Below are positions 1 to 8,373 of a DNA stretch of 64,000 bases, piece after piece. The stretch covers positions 806,001 through 870,000 of the forward strand of contig CADDXC010000001.1 in assembly GCA_902809985.1 (NCBI GenBank), read 5' to 3'. The notes beneath the pieces were generated by a model. It was not told the DNA's origin. It did not search any database and saw nothing but the letters and a program-made list of their open reading frames with translations. The DNA comes from Clostridiaceae bacterium BL-3 (GTDB taxonomy: Bacteria > Bacillota > Clostridia > Clostridiales > Clostridiaceae). The position numbers and the translations under genes were made by a program. The first letter of the stretch is position 1, and every line of letters begins with the position of its first letter.

Positions 1-3
1 GGA

Positions 4-909
4 GTGGATTTTATAGAAATAAACCAGGAAGTGGTTGAAAAAATCACGGAACTGCCAGAAGGACTCAAATATATATACAGATTTGAAAATGCATTTGACG
101 CACAAAAATTTAAATATGTCATTTTAAATTATAAAAAGCTGAGATATTTGGATGAAAATTCTCTGGAAAAATTAAAAGACAAGAAAATAATGCTTGAAGT
201 CAGTATCAGGGATTTAGATAAAATTGCTATGGAGGAATCTGATAAGATATTCAACAGCATGGATGTGGTGTGTATTAGAGTAAAAGATGTGGTAAAATAC
301 AATTTATCAGGCTGGAGTAGATTTATAGAAGGTATAAAGGACAGATTTTCTGTCTATGTTGATTTTTGTGCAAGCAATAAATATTATATGGCCACTTCTG
401 TCAGTCTGGAAGCCTGTGTCGACGGAGCGGACTCTGTATCTACAGCTTTTAATGGACAAATTTACAATATGGCACCCCTGGAGGAAGTTGTTTTAGCCCT
501 TAAAATCATAAAAAATGGAGAGCTTCACGGTAATTTAAAATCATTGAAAAAAGCAGTGGGAGTTTATGAGAAACTTACAGATAAAAAAGTATCCCCCATG
601 AAAGCTGTAATAGGAAAAGATATTTTTAAATACGAATCGGGAATTCATGTGGATGGAATAGAAAAAAATCCTCGAAATTACGAACCTTACAATCCCTGTG
701 ATATAGGTGGAACGAGAACCATGTATATAGGCAAACATTCGGGTAAAAAGGCTGTCATGGTCAAATTGAAAGAACTCAATGTGGACTATGAGGGTGTGAA
801 TATTGAAAAATTTTTGGATAAAATAAGAAAAGTGAGTACTGAACTCAAGAGAAATATTTTGGATGATGAATTGCTCAAAATGTTCAACGACTTTAAAAAA
901 TCAGCTTGA
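4..909 (+). CDS. nifV-omega: Homocitrate synthase omega subunit (C-terminal part of NifV)
   Basis: This is the C-terminal portion of homocitrate synthase, which makes homocitrate for the nitrogenase FeMo-cofactor. Residues from about 130 onward carry the end of the TIM barrel and the communication region: SVSTAFNGQ, a SGIHVDGI block and an IGKHSGKKAV block typical of NifV/LeuA-type enzymes. The DTTLRDGEQ catalytic N-terminus is absent here and is encoded by the next gene, the omega-then-alpha split known from Clostridium pasteurianum. The first possible codon is a GTG directly after GGAG at the window edge, which leaves no normal spacing, so the true start may lie upstream. Only 30 nt separate it from the assigned start of the alpha gene, so the two are probably cotranscribed and act together. 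Confidence 0.85.
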   Translation: MDFIEINQEVVEKITELPEGLKYIYRFENAFDAQKFKYVILNYKKLRYLDENSLEKLKDKKIMLEVSIRDLDKIAMEESDKIFNSMDVVCIRVKDVVKYNLSGWSRFIEGIKDRFSVYVDFCASNKYYMATSVSLEACVDGADSVSTAFNGQIYNMAPLEEVVLALKIIKNGELHGNLKSLKKAVGVYEKLTDKKVSPMKAVIGKDIFKYESGIHVDGIEKNPRNYEPYNPCDIGGTRTMYIGKHSGKKAVMVKLKELNVDYEGVNIEKFLDKIRKVSTELKRNILDDELLKMFNDFKKSA

Positions 910-939
910 AGTAGAGCTTATTTGAAAGAAGGTGTGATT

Positions 940-1689
940 GTGGATGTAAAGATAGTTGATACTACTTTAAGAGACGGCGAGCAAAAAGCTGGTATAGCTT
1001 TTGGAGTAAATGAAAAAGTGAGAATTGCAAAACTTATCGATGACATGGGAATTTATCAAATAGAAGCGGGCTGTCCGGCTATGGGTGGATATGAGAAGGA
1101 AAGCATTAAAAGAATTGCAGGTTTGGGATTAAAAAGCAGGATATCTTCATGGAACAGGGCAAATATCAAGGATATAGATGCATCCATAGATTGCAATGTT
1201 GATATAATTCATATATCTATTCCGACATCTGATCTGCAGATTAGTTCAAAACTGGGAAAAGATAAGAAATGGGTTTTGGACAGAGTAAAAAGGTGTGCTG
1301 CCTATGCCCTTGACAGAGGCTTTGAAGTTACCATAGGGATGGAGGATGCCAGCAGATCGGATATAAATTTTTTAATTGAATTCTGTGGTGCTGTTTCTGA
1401 AATGGGAATTAAAAGGGTGAGATATTCGGACACAGTTGGAATATCTTATCCCAGGAGGGTATTCTACAGTGTAAAAAAATTGATGCAGGAAGTACCTGTG
1501 GAAATTGAAATACACGCCCATGATGATTTTGGGATGGCTCTTTCGAATTCTCTCGGAGCAGCTGAGGCCGGGGCTAAATTTGTGGACTGTACTATATCCG
1601 GAATAGGTGAAAGAGCTGGTAACTGTGATTTTCTGAAATTTATGCAGGTGTTGAATGTAATTGTTGGTATGTCAAGAGCGCCTCTATAA
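940..1689 (+). CDS. nifV-alpha: Homocitrate synthase alpha subunit (N-terminal part of NifV)
   Basis: This encodes the catalytic TIM-barrel half of homocitrate synthase, which condenses acetyl-CoA with 2-oxoglutarate. The protein opens with VKIVDTTLRDGEQ, the HMGL-like signature that binds the metal and oxoacid. Later it has HAHDDFGMALSN (metal-binding His pair) and GIGERAGNC. It is about 249 residues and stops where full-length NifV would enter the region encoded by the preceding gene. The start is taken as GTG at 940, because GAAAGAAGG at 924-932 is properly spaced. A TTG at 922 is in frame but would place that site inside the gene. A terminator overlaps the stop codon. Confidence 0.88.
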   Translation: MDVKIVDTTLRDGEQKAGIAFGVNEKVRIAKLIDDMGIYQIEAGCPAMGGYEKESIKRIAGLGLKSRISSWNRANIKDIDASIDCNVDIIHISIPTSDLQISSKLGKDKKWVLDRVKRCAAYALDRGFEVTIGMEDASRSDINFLIEFCGAVSEMGIKRVRYSDTVGISYPRRVFYSVKKLMQEVPVEIEIHAHDDFGMALSNSLGAAEAGAKFVDCTISGIGERAGNCDFLKFMQVLNVIVGMSRAPL

Positions 1690-1704
1690 AAGGCGTTCTT
1701 TTTA
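1675..1704 (+). terminator. Rho-independent terminator of the nifV genes
   Basis: A 9-bp stem (1675-1683 with 1691-1699, one G-U pair) with a 7-nt loop is followed by a short U run. The 5' arm lies inside the last codons of nifV-alpha, so the stop codon sits in the loop. Confidence 0.8.
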
Positions 1705-1770
1705 TGGATATTTTTTATTCATAAAGGCAGTCATCATACATTATAAAAAATTTTATACAAGTAAGCCATA

Positions 1771-1977
1771 CTAGATCATAATCATTACATTTGATGCTTT
1801 GATCACTGCCGTGGCTTCAGATCCTACTTTAAGTCCCAAGTTTTTTATTGCATCCATAGTTATGATAGAGCATATCTTGTTCCCATTTCCTATATCTAGT
1901 ATTACCTCACCATTTACAGCTCCCTCCTTGATTTCAATTATTTTTCCCTTTAGTTGATTTCTCGCACTAATTTTCAT
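1771..1977 (-). CDS. mop: Molybdopterin/molybdate-binding Mop (molbindin) protein
   Basis: A 68-residue single Mop domain, the size of clostridial molbindins, which form hexamers and store molybdate or bind pterin. It starts [13 protein letters not shown] and has the typical alternation of [18 protein letters not shown] and a C-terminal VIKASNVMI strand. The AAGGAGGA ribosome binding site lies about 1991-1998. It sits just downstream of, and convergent with, the nifV genes, in keeping with a molybdenum-nitrogenase region. An inverted repeat at 2061-2084 lies over its presumed -35 region. Confidence 0.9.
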   Translation of the reverse strand: MKISARNQLKGKIIEIKEGAVNGEVILDIGNGNKICSIITMDAIKNLGLKVGSEATAVIKASNVMIMI

Positions 1978-2060
1978 GATTATATCTGTTCCTCCTTTGT
2001 GTTTATTTTATATATAAGTTTTTCTTATTAGAGTCTAATTATACTATAATTTAGAAAAAT

Positions 2061-2084
2061 TTCATAACAGATGATTGTTATGAA
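2061..2084. promoter_or_regulatory. Inverted repeat upstream of mop, possible operator
   Basis: TTCATAACA, six bases, TGTTATGAA is a perfect 9-6-9 inverted repeat. On the minus strand a TATAAT-like -10 lies near 2040, so the repeat would cover the -35 region of mop. The half site TAACA-N6-TGTTA is reminiscent of molybdate-responsive (ModE-type) sites, but that identity is inference. The rest of 1978-2265 shows AT-rich promoter-like DNA and no gene. Confidence 0.45.
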
Positions 2085-2265
2085 TATTTTATCAAAGAAA
2101 CCATTAATAAGCTAGTATTTTGACGGATTTCGATTGTAAATACAGCCTAAGATATAATATGTGCATAAACTAAATTTAGTAAAAAACTTTTATTTTCAGT
2201 ACTTTATAGTATACTTAAATCAGGAGAGTTGAAAAAATTCATCTATATAATATAGGAGATAGCAG

Positions 2266-3720
2266 ATGATTACGGGTGAATTGAAGAATAAAATAGATAG
2301 AATATGGGAGATATTCTGGACCGGAGGTATTACAAATCCGCTGGAGGTAATAGAGCAGTTTACATATCTTCTGTTTATAAAAGATCTAGATGATAATGAA
2401 ACTTTAAATGAGAGCAATACTGAGCTTACTGCAGCCAAATTAAAAAAAACATTTCCGGAAAGTAAACAATATTTGAGGTGGAGTAGATTTAAGAATGAAG
2501 AAGCAGGGCAGCTGTACAAAATAGTGTCTGAAGGGGTTTTTCCTTTTATAAAAAACGTTTATGGAAATAGAAGCTCTGCATATTCAAAGTACATGTCAGA
2601 TGCCATTTTCAAGATACCTACAGATCTTATGTTGTCTAAGATAGTTGATGCCATAGACAAACTTGATTTAGGCGTTGGAGATGTAGAGGGAGATCTCTAT
2701 GAGTATCTGCTTTCCAAAGTTTCCACTTCAGGTACCAATGGTCAGTTCAGAACCCCAAGGCATATAATAAAGATGATAACTGAATTGATGAAACCTACGC
2801 CAGAAGACATTATAGTTGACCCTGCAATGGGTACTGCAGGTTTTCTAGTTGGAGCAGAGGAATATTTGAGGAATAATTACAGTGATTTATTTTCAATATC
2901 CAGGCTAAAAGATCACTTTGACAACAAGATGTTCAATGGATTTGACATTGATAGAACTATGCTTAGAATTGGTGCCATGAATATGATGCTTCATGGAGTT
3001 GACATTCCAAATATTGAATATAGGGACTCTCTTTCTAAAAAAAACAGAGACATCGGAAAATATACGCTTGTTATGACAAATCCTCCTTTCAAGGGAAGCC
3101 TCGATTATCAGGCGGTTTCTGGAGATCTTTTAAAAATTACTAAAACTAAGAAGACGGAGCTTTTGTTTCTGGTACTTTTTTTGAGAATATTAAAGATTGG
3201 GGGAAGGTGTGCTTCTATTGTGCCAGAAGGGGTGCTGTTTGGATCTACCAAAGGTCACAAGGAGGTAAGAAAAGAAATAATAGATAACAACAAGCTGAAA
3301 GCTGTTATAAGTATGCCAAGTGGAGTTTTCAAACCTTATGCAGGAGTATCCACAGCGATTCTTATATTTATAAAAACGGGCAGCGGTGGAACAGACAAGG
3401 TATGGTTTTATGATATGAAGTCAGATGGATTTTCGCTGGATGACAAGAGAAGACCTGTGGCAAACAACGATATACCTGATATAATAGCAAGATTCAACAA
3501 CTTGGAAGGTGAAACGGATAGAAAGAGAACTGACCAGAGTTTTTTTGTGCCTGTATATGAAATAAGAGAAAATGACTATGATCTTTCTATAAACAGGTAT
3601 AGGGAAGTAGAATATAAGGAAGTTCATTACGATGAGCCTAAAGTTATTCTTGACAGAGTAAAGAGACTTGAAAAAGAGATATCAGATGGTATAGATGAAT
3701 TGAGTAAAATGATTGATTGA
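2266..3720 (+). CDS. hsdM: Type I restriction-modification DNA methyltransferase subunit (HsdM-like), orphan
   Basis: N6-adenine DNA methyltransferase of the HsdM type, 484 residues, usual for the family. The N-terminal helical HsdM domain (about 1-130) begins with IDRIWEIFWTGGITNPLEVIEQ. The methyltransferase domain has DPAMGTAGFL (SAM-binding motif I, about residue 185) and TNPPF (catalytic motif IV, about residue 271). The C-terminus is a predicted coiled coil (VKRLEKEISDGIDELSK). The ribosome binding site is AGGAG before ATG 2266. Neither a specificity subunit (HsdS) nor a nuclease (HsdR) follows: the next gene is a QueG-like protein. It may work with subunits elsewhere, or be a solitary methylase. 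Confidence 0.9.
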   Translation: MITGELKNKIDRIWEIFWTGGITNPLEVIEQFTYLLFIKDLDDNETLNESNTELTAAKLKKTFPESKQYLRWSRFKNEEAGQLYKIVSEGVFPFIKNVYGNRSSAYSKYMSDAIFKIPTDLMLSKIVDAIDKLDLGVGDVEGDLYEYLLSKVSTSGTNGQFRTPRHIIKMITELMKPTPEDIIVDPAMGTAGFLVGAEEYLRNNYSDLFSISRLKDHFDNKMFNGFDIDRTMLRIGAMNMMLHGVDIPNIEYRDSLSKKNRDIGKYTLVMTNPPFKGSLDYQAVSGDLLKITKTKKTELLFLVLFLRILKIGGRCASIVPEGVLFGSTKGHKEVRKEIIDNNKLKAVISMPSGVFKPYAGVSTAILIFIKTGSGGTDKVWFYDMKSDGFSLDDKRRPVANNDIPDIIARFNNLEGETDRKRTDQSFFVPVYEIRENDYDLSINRYREVEYKEVHYDEPKVILDRVKRLEKEISDGIDELSKMID

Positions 3721-3762
3721 TTATATTATAATCTTAAATTGTGGTGATATGGGGGGATAATA

Positions 3763-4595
3763 GTGAATAGACAGGATTTAATAAAAGCCGCAGAGGATTT
3801 TGTTGAGAACTCAAAGTACAATTATATAGGTAAGAAAGAAGCTATTTCAGAAGATGTCATAGGGATGAAAATTTTCGAGAAACCGATCTTGGCATTTGGA
3901 TCTGCCAGTGACGAGTATTTTTTACTGTTGAAGAAACCGTATGCAGTTGGAAAACATTTTGTGGCACCGAAAGAATGGCTTCCAAACTCTAAGACTGTTA
4001 TATCCTTTTTTCTGCCTTTTAGTGAAACAGTCAGGAAGGGAAATAAAAGGGACATGTTGTGGCCTTCTAGAGAGTGGCTTCATGGGCGTATTGAAGGCCA
4101 AAATTTTTTAAATAAACTTTGCAATCATTTGAAATCAAAATTAATGGAAGAAGGATATGATAGTGTAGTACCTTCCTTGGATGAAAGGTTTTGGTCAGTG
4201 AATTTGAAGGTAGTCCACTACATCCTGAATTGTCCTTTACAAGCAACTGGTCTGAGAGGCATGTAGGTTTTGTATGCGGTCTTGGATCATTTGGACTTTC
4301 AAGGGGGCTTATAACGCAAAAGGGCATAGCCGGAAGAATTGGAAGCATTGTTACAGAATTATATTTATCTCCTGATGAGAGAAAATACAAGGACATATAT
4401 GAATACTGCATAATGTGCGGTAAATGTGCTGAGAATTGCCCCTCCAGGGCCATATCCGTAGAAAGAGGAAAAGATCATATTGCCTGTGCCAGATTTTTAG
4501 ATGAAACATCTGAAAAATATAATCCCAGGTATGGATGTGGAAAATGCCAGGTTGAAGTACCCTGTGAATTTAAAATACCTAGGGGAAGTTACTAG
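3763..4595 (+). pseudogene. Epoxyqueuosine reductase-like 4Fe-4S protein, frameshifted
   Basis: Two reading frames together make one protein of about 277 residues. The first (3763 to about 4195) ends in SLDERFWSV. The second, shifted by -1, continues with EFEGSPLH, SERHVGFVCGLGSFG, and the ferredoxin motif CIMCGKCAENCP followed by CGKCQVEVPC. This resembles QueG-related iron-sulfur proteins common in clostridia. The shift near 4191-4200 fits loss of one base. No classical slippery heptamer is visible, so programmed frameshifting is unlikely. It is either a recent pseudogene or a sequence error. The exact substrate of these short QueG-like proteins is not established. Confidence 0.75.
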
Positions 4596-4610
4596 GTCAA
4601 GTGATTTCTA

Positions 4611-4658
4611 GGTTCAGATGCAGTCTGCTAGTGAGAAATGCTTTTTTTCATCTGAACC
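4611..4658. other. Strong hairpin in the 4596-4802 intergenic region
   Basis: GGTTCAGATG (4611-4620) pairs perfectly with CATCTGAACC (4649-4658). There is a T run inside the loop but none after the stem, so it is not a canonical plus-strand terminator. Further on, 4731-4795 is promoter-like DNA that recurs in altered form at 22483-22545. Confidence 0.4.
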
Positions 4659-4802
4659 TCATTCGAAGCTCTGAAGAAAAATACTAGGTATAAAAATATG
4701 TTGAAAAAATTAAAGAAAAATTTTGGCTTATAGAATAAACCTTCATCATTTTAGCTAAAATATATGTATGTTGAAATAATTATGAAGGGAAGTTTTATAA
4801 CT

Positions 4803-5399
4803 ATGGATAATAATTTACTGGAAAAGTTCAAGAATAAATTGAAATCACAAAGAAGGGAAGCAGAGGATCTATTGATACAGATGGAAAGGAATGACACTAT
4901 AAAGTCCAATGAAGAATTTTCTTCTGAACTGTCTGCTTATGACAATCACCCTGCAGATAGTGCCAGCAGCCTGTACGATAAAGAGAGAGGATTGGCTTTT
5001 CAAAAAAATGAGGAAATTATTATAGGGAAGATAGACAGTGCATTGAAGAATATGGAAGACGGTACCTATGGAATATGTAAAAAATGCGGCAAAGAGATAG
5101 AAAAGGAACGTTTGGAATATGTTCCCTATGCAGAATACTGTGTTCACTGTCAAAAAAATATGGACAATTTAAAGCCTGTAGAAACAAAAAATAGACCTCC
5201 GGAAGAAGATGTACTTGAAGATGTCATGGAGGACGGATATGATAGGCATACTGAATTTGATGCGGAGGACAGCTATCAGGCAGTTGGAAAATTTAATAAA
5301 AGGAAAAATATAGTAGAGGAATACAGGGATGAAGATGAGGAATATGTGGAACCAGTGGAGTCAATAAGCAATGACCAATATAAAAATCAACTTCCTTAA
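4803..5399 (+). CDS. yteA: TraR/DksA-type C4 zinc-finger protein (YteA family)
   Basis: A 198-residue DksA/TraR-like protein. An N-terminal helical coiled-coil region (LLEKFKNKLKSQRREAEDLLIQME) is followed by the DNHPADSASSLYDKERG segment of the YteA family. The C4 zinc finger is CKKCGKEIEKERLEYVPYAEYC with HC two residues later. The acidic C-terminal tail is rich in Asp and Glu. Relatives are linked to RNA polymerase binding and to sporulation, but no function is proven here. Start: ATG 4803, after GAAGGGA at about 4783. Two upstream in-frame starts (4764, 4782) lack a good site. A decayed second copy lies at 22483-22597. Confidence 0.85.
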   Translation: MDNNLLEKFKNKLKSQRREAEDLLIQMERNDTIKSNEEFSSELSAYDNHPADSASSLYDKERGLAFQKNEEIIIGKIDSALKNMEDGTYGICKKCGKEIEKERLEYVPYAEYCVHCQKNMDNLKPVETKNRPPEEDVLEDVMEDGYDRHTEFDAEDSYQAVGKFNKRKNIVEEYRDEDEEYVEPVESISNDQYKNQLP

Positions 5400-5463
5400 T
5401 GTATATTGAATGACTTGAAGTTATGCTTAAAATATTGATATTGAATAGTTGGAGGTGTTAATT

Positions 5464-6378
5464 ATATTAAATTTTTTGAGAGGAGAGGGAATTGATGAAA
5501 AATTAATTTCTGAAATAGAGTGTTACCGAAATTTTTATAAGGTGAATCCTGATATAAAATACAGAATACCCAAACCTAAATACAATTATTACGGGAAAGA
5601 AATTTGGGAGGAGGCAATTACAGCTGTTCTCTGTGGAGAGAATCTTCTTTTAGTTGGTCCTAAGGCAAGTGGAAAAAATGTTTTTGCAGAAAACCTGGCA
5701 GCTGCTTTTGGGAGGCCCATCTGGGATATTTCTTTTCATGTCAATACGGATTTTTCATCTCTTGTGGGAGCTGATACATTTAAAAATGGACAAGTCATTT
5801 TTAGAAAAGGTCCAATTTATGAATGTGCCACATTGGGAGGCTTCGGAGTTCTTGATGAGATCAATATGGCGAGGAATGAATCCATTGCACTTCTTCATGC
5901 TATCCTGGATTTTCGAAGAATTATTGACATACCAGGTTATGACAGAATCCCTCTGAAAGATGCTGCCAGATTCATTGCTACGATGAATTATGGATATGCA
6001 GGTACTAGAGAACTTAATGAAGCTCTGGTTTCGCGTTTTATGGTTATTGAAATGCCAACAATTTCTTCCAAGAATCTTATGAAGCTGCTTAAGCGAGAAT
6101 TTCCTAATATGAAAGATAAATATCTTGAACAATTTATAGGTCTGTTTAAGGATCTTCAAAAGAAAAGTGAAAGCTCGGAGATCTCTACGAAATCCGTAGA
6201 TCTAAGGGGGCTTATTTCTTCTATTCATCTTATAGACAAGGGCTTGAAAGCATCTGAGGCTTTGAAAATGGGCATTACAAATAAATCTTTTGATGGCTTT
6301 GAAAGAGAGATTATAGAAGACGTTATTCGCCTGAGAATACCAGAACGGGCGGAAAGGAGTGAAATTTTTACAGATTAA
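5464..6378 (+). CDS. MoxR/CbbQ-type AAA+ ATPase
   Basis: AAA+ ATPase of the MoxR class, about 304 residues. Walker A is GPKASGKNVFAE and Walker B is GFGVLDEINMA. Sensor I lies near FIATMNYGYAGTRELNEAL, with an arginine finger in SRFMVIE. MoxR proteins act as chaperones that insert or activate metal or cofactor sites together with a VWA partner, and the next gene, 2 bp downstream, is such a partner. The start is odd. A perfect GGAGGTG (5451-5457) is followed at normal spacing by ATT/ATA rather than ATG, and ATA 5464 is used here. TTG 5449 overlaps the site and TTG 5476 is rather distant. The client protein is unknown. Confidence 0.82.
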   Translation: MLNFLRGEGIDEKLISEIECYRNFYKVNPDIKYRIPKPKYNYYGKEIWEEAITAVLCGENLLLVGPKASGKNVFAENLAAAFGRPIWDISFHVNTDFSSLVGADTFKNGQVIFRKGPIYECATLGGFGVLDEINMARNESIALLHAILDFRRIIDIPGYDRIPLKDAARFIATMNYGYAGTRELNEALVSRFMVIEMPTISSKNLMKLLKREFPNMKDKYLEQFIGLFKDLQKKSESSEISTKSVDLRGLISSIHLIDKGLKASEALKMGITNKSFDGFEREIIEDVIRLRIPERAERSEIFTD

Positions 6379-6380
6379 CT

Positions 6381-8075
6381 ATGCAGGAACAAAATGATGA
6401 GATAAAAAGAGCCAATAATATTATATGGAATGCTTCGTCTGATTACTCCTTCAATTCAAAAATAAAGGCATATGATAAAAATGGAAAAGCTGATCTTTAC
6501 TTGAATTATATTATAGGAGCTGTTCATAAATACTATGACTATTCACTTTTAGAGGGATTTTTTAACTATTTAAAAAAAGACACTAACTGTGAATTATTGA
6601 AAGAGTTGACATGGATAGCTTTAGAAAATTGTACTTATAAAAAAGCAAAAAATGAACGACTAGTTCTTGAAAATCTGCGGCGTGATTATTCAAAAAAATT
6701 TCTTGACGGGTGTAATCCAGATTTGTCTTTTGACATTATAGATCAGATCAAGATAGCTCATTTTGAAAGAGCGTTGGGTGAAAAACCTAATACAACAAAT
6801 CTAGCACTTACCATTTTAAATGATTTAGAGTTTGATGAACATATGAATACAAAGCAGATTATATCTCGTATGAAGGAGATTATAAAAGTTTATTTTCAAT
6901 ATGGACCCCGCTTTTTATCAAAAAATATACTTCCAACATCACATAAGGACAGAAGTATTTTTCAAGTAAAGGTGAAGGGAGCGAATTCTAGGCATAATTC
7001 ATTTTTTAAACGTCCTAAAAATGAATTACGCAGAGCTTTTAGTTGGCTTAAATCTGTAGATCAAATCAATAAATACGATAGAAAATTTATGCAGGGGTAT
7101 TATGGAGTTTCCATTTTGCAAGAACCGCGGATAAAGGCTTTAGAAAAAATTTTGTGTGTTGGAAACCATAAAAATTGTCATGTTCATTTTACAAGAGGGG
7201 ATTTTGATGTTCATATTAAAAGTAATATTAGTACAGTTAAACATCGAGATGATGTTTTAAAACAAAGAGAAAAAAATAATATACATTATAATGAAAATTT
7301 TGCAAGAAATAATAATAACATCTTAAAGTTGACGAATAAAATTAAAAATGTAATGCTCATTAACCGTGAATCTTCCTGCAGAGCGGAAAGGGGAAAACTT
7401 ATAGTAGGAAAGATTTGGAGAAGTCTTTATCTTTATGACAATAAAATTTTTATAAAAAATCTTAAAAATGATGTCAGAGATCTAACGGTGGATATAATGC
7501 TGGATGCATCATTATCACAAAAAAATCGTCAGGAAATTGTTGCAACGGAAGGATATATCATAGCTGAAAGCCTTACACGCTGTCAAATTCCTGTAAAAGT
7601 CTACTCTTTTTGCAGTTTTCACGATTATACAATTATCAATCTTTTTCGTGATTATGATGAGGTTGACAAGAACAATAGGATTTTCAATTATACGGCTTCA
7701 GGATGTAATAGAGACGGTTTGGCTATACGTACTGCACTTCATATGATGAAAAAATTAAACTGCAGACATAAAATGCTCATAGTCCTATCTGATGGGAAAC
7801 CCAATGATATGCAGTGTATCCCTGCAAGTGGAACCAATCCTGTTGAATACAGTTATTCAGATGATATGGGTGTAAATGACACTGCTTTGGAAGTGAGGAA
7901 AGGTTTGCAGCAGAATGGAGTTTACGTCCTTGGTGTTTTCACAGGACGTAATGAAGATCTTCCTGCTGCCAAAAAGATATACGGCCGCAATTTAGTGTAT
8001 ATAAAATCTCCAAAAAGATTTGCTGATATAGTTGGGATCGTGCTGCAAAATAAATTGAATAACATGTATGAGTAA
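6381..8075 (+). CDS. VWA-domain protein (NorD/CoxE-like) partner of MoxR ATPase
   Basis: A 564-residue protein whose last 200 residues form a von Willebrand A domain. The MIDAS motif DASLS (D-x-S-x-S) sits in VDIMLDASLSQKNRQ. Downstream come a Thr/Ser-Gly segment (TASGCNRDG) and VLSDGKPND, which supplies the last metal ligand. The first 370 residues are helical and Lys-rich and match no family I recognise. It follows the MoxR ATPase by 2 bp, so the two are surely cotranscribed. By analogy with NorD/NirQ and CoxE/CoxD pairs they probably remodel a metalloenzyme, but no such enzyme is adjacent. Confidence 0.82.
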   Translation: MQEQNDEIKRANNIIWNASSDYSFNSKIKAYDKNGKADLYLNYIIGAVHKYYDYSLLEGFFNYLKKDTNCELLKELTWIALENCTYKKAKNERLVLENLRRDYSKKFLDGCNPDLSFDIIDQIKIAHFERALGEKPNTTNLALTILNDLEFDEHMNTKQIISRMKEIIKVYFQYGPRFLSKNILPTSHKDRSIFQVKVKGANSRHNSFFKRPKNELRRAFSWLKSVDQINKYDRKFMQGYYGVSILQEPRIKALEKILCVGNHKNCHVHFTRGDFDVHIKSNISTVKHRDDVLKQREKNNIHYNENFARNNNNILKLTNKIKNVMLINRESSCRAERGKLIVGKIWRSLYLYDNKIFIKNLKNDVRDLTVDIMLDASLSQKNRQEIVATEGYIIAESLTRCQIPVKVYSFCSFHDYTIINLFRDYDEVDKNNRIFNYTASGCNRDGLAIRTALHMMKKLNCRHKMLIVLSDGKPNDMQCIPASGTNPVEYSYSDDMGVNDTALEVRKGLQQNGVYVLGVFTGRNEDLPAAKKIYGRNLVYIKSPKRFADIVGIVLQNKLNNMYE

Positions 8076-8086
8076 AAATTAGGTAA

Positions 8087-8254
8087 ATGATCAAAGATAT
8101 TATATACAATTTGAAAACATATAAAATTTATAATAAGTGGACTTTGGAGGAATTCAAACATGAAAAAATATATAAACTAAAAGTAATAGGGCCACTTGGA
8201 AATGTGGAAAAGACTGTTGAGAACATAATTAGACTATTGAAGTTGAAGCAGTAA
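8087..8254 (+). CDS. Small hypothetical protein, 55 residues
   Basis: An open frame from ATG 8087 to TAA 8254, 11 bp after the VWA gene. It is basic and begins MIKDIIYNLKTYKIYNKWTL. The ribosome binding site is weak. I do not recognise a family. It could be the third gene of the MoxR/VWA operon or a remnant of a larger gene. Confidence 0.4.
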   Translation: MIKDIIYNLKTYKIYNKWTLEEFKHEKIYKLKVIGPLGNVEKTVENIIRLLKLKQ

Positions 8255-8273
8255 AAAGTTTTCACAAATTATA

Positions 8274-8328
8274 GTCATGTACTTGACAAGTTAGTTTTAA
8301 ATCATTATACTATAGTCAAGTACTTGAC
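8274..8328 (+). promoter_or_regulatory. marR promoter with two palindromic operators
   Basis: A textbook sigma-A promoter: TTGACA (8283-8288), 17-bp spacer, TATACT (8306-8311). GTCAAGTACTTGAC at 8315-8328 is a perfect 14-bp palindrome just after the -10. An imperfect copy (GTCATGTACTTGAC, 8274-8287) overlaps the -35. Paired sites over both promoter elements suggest tight autorepression by the downstream MarR protein (inference). Confidence 0.8.
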
Positions 8329-8373
8329 AAAAATACCTAGGTAATTAAAATTAGTGAAAGGAAGGTATTTCAC

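Noticed and set aside
4185-4205. Programmed -1 frameshift in the QueG-like gene
   Set aside because: No slippery X-XXY-YYZ heptamer or downstream pseudoknot is evident, and relatives are single-frame proteins, so mutation or sequence error is simpler.
4067-4453. Open frame on the minus strand across the QueG-like gene
   Set aside because: It is opposite to the ferredoxin region of the broken gene and has no start signal; the plus-strand frames carry clear iron-sulfur motifs.
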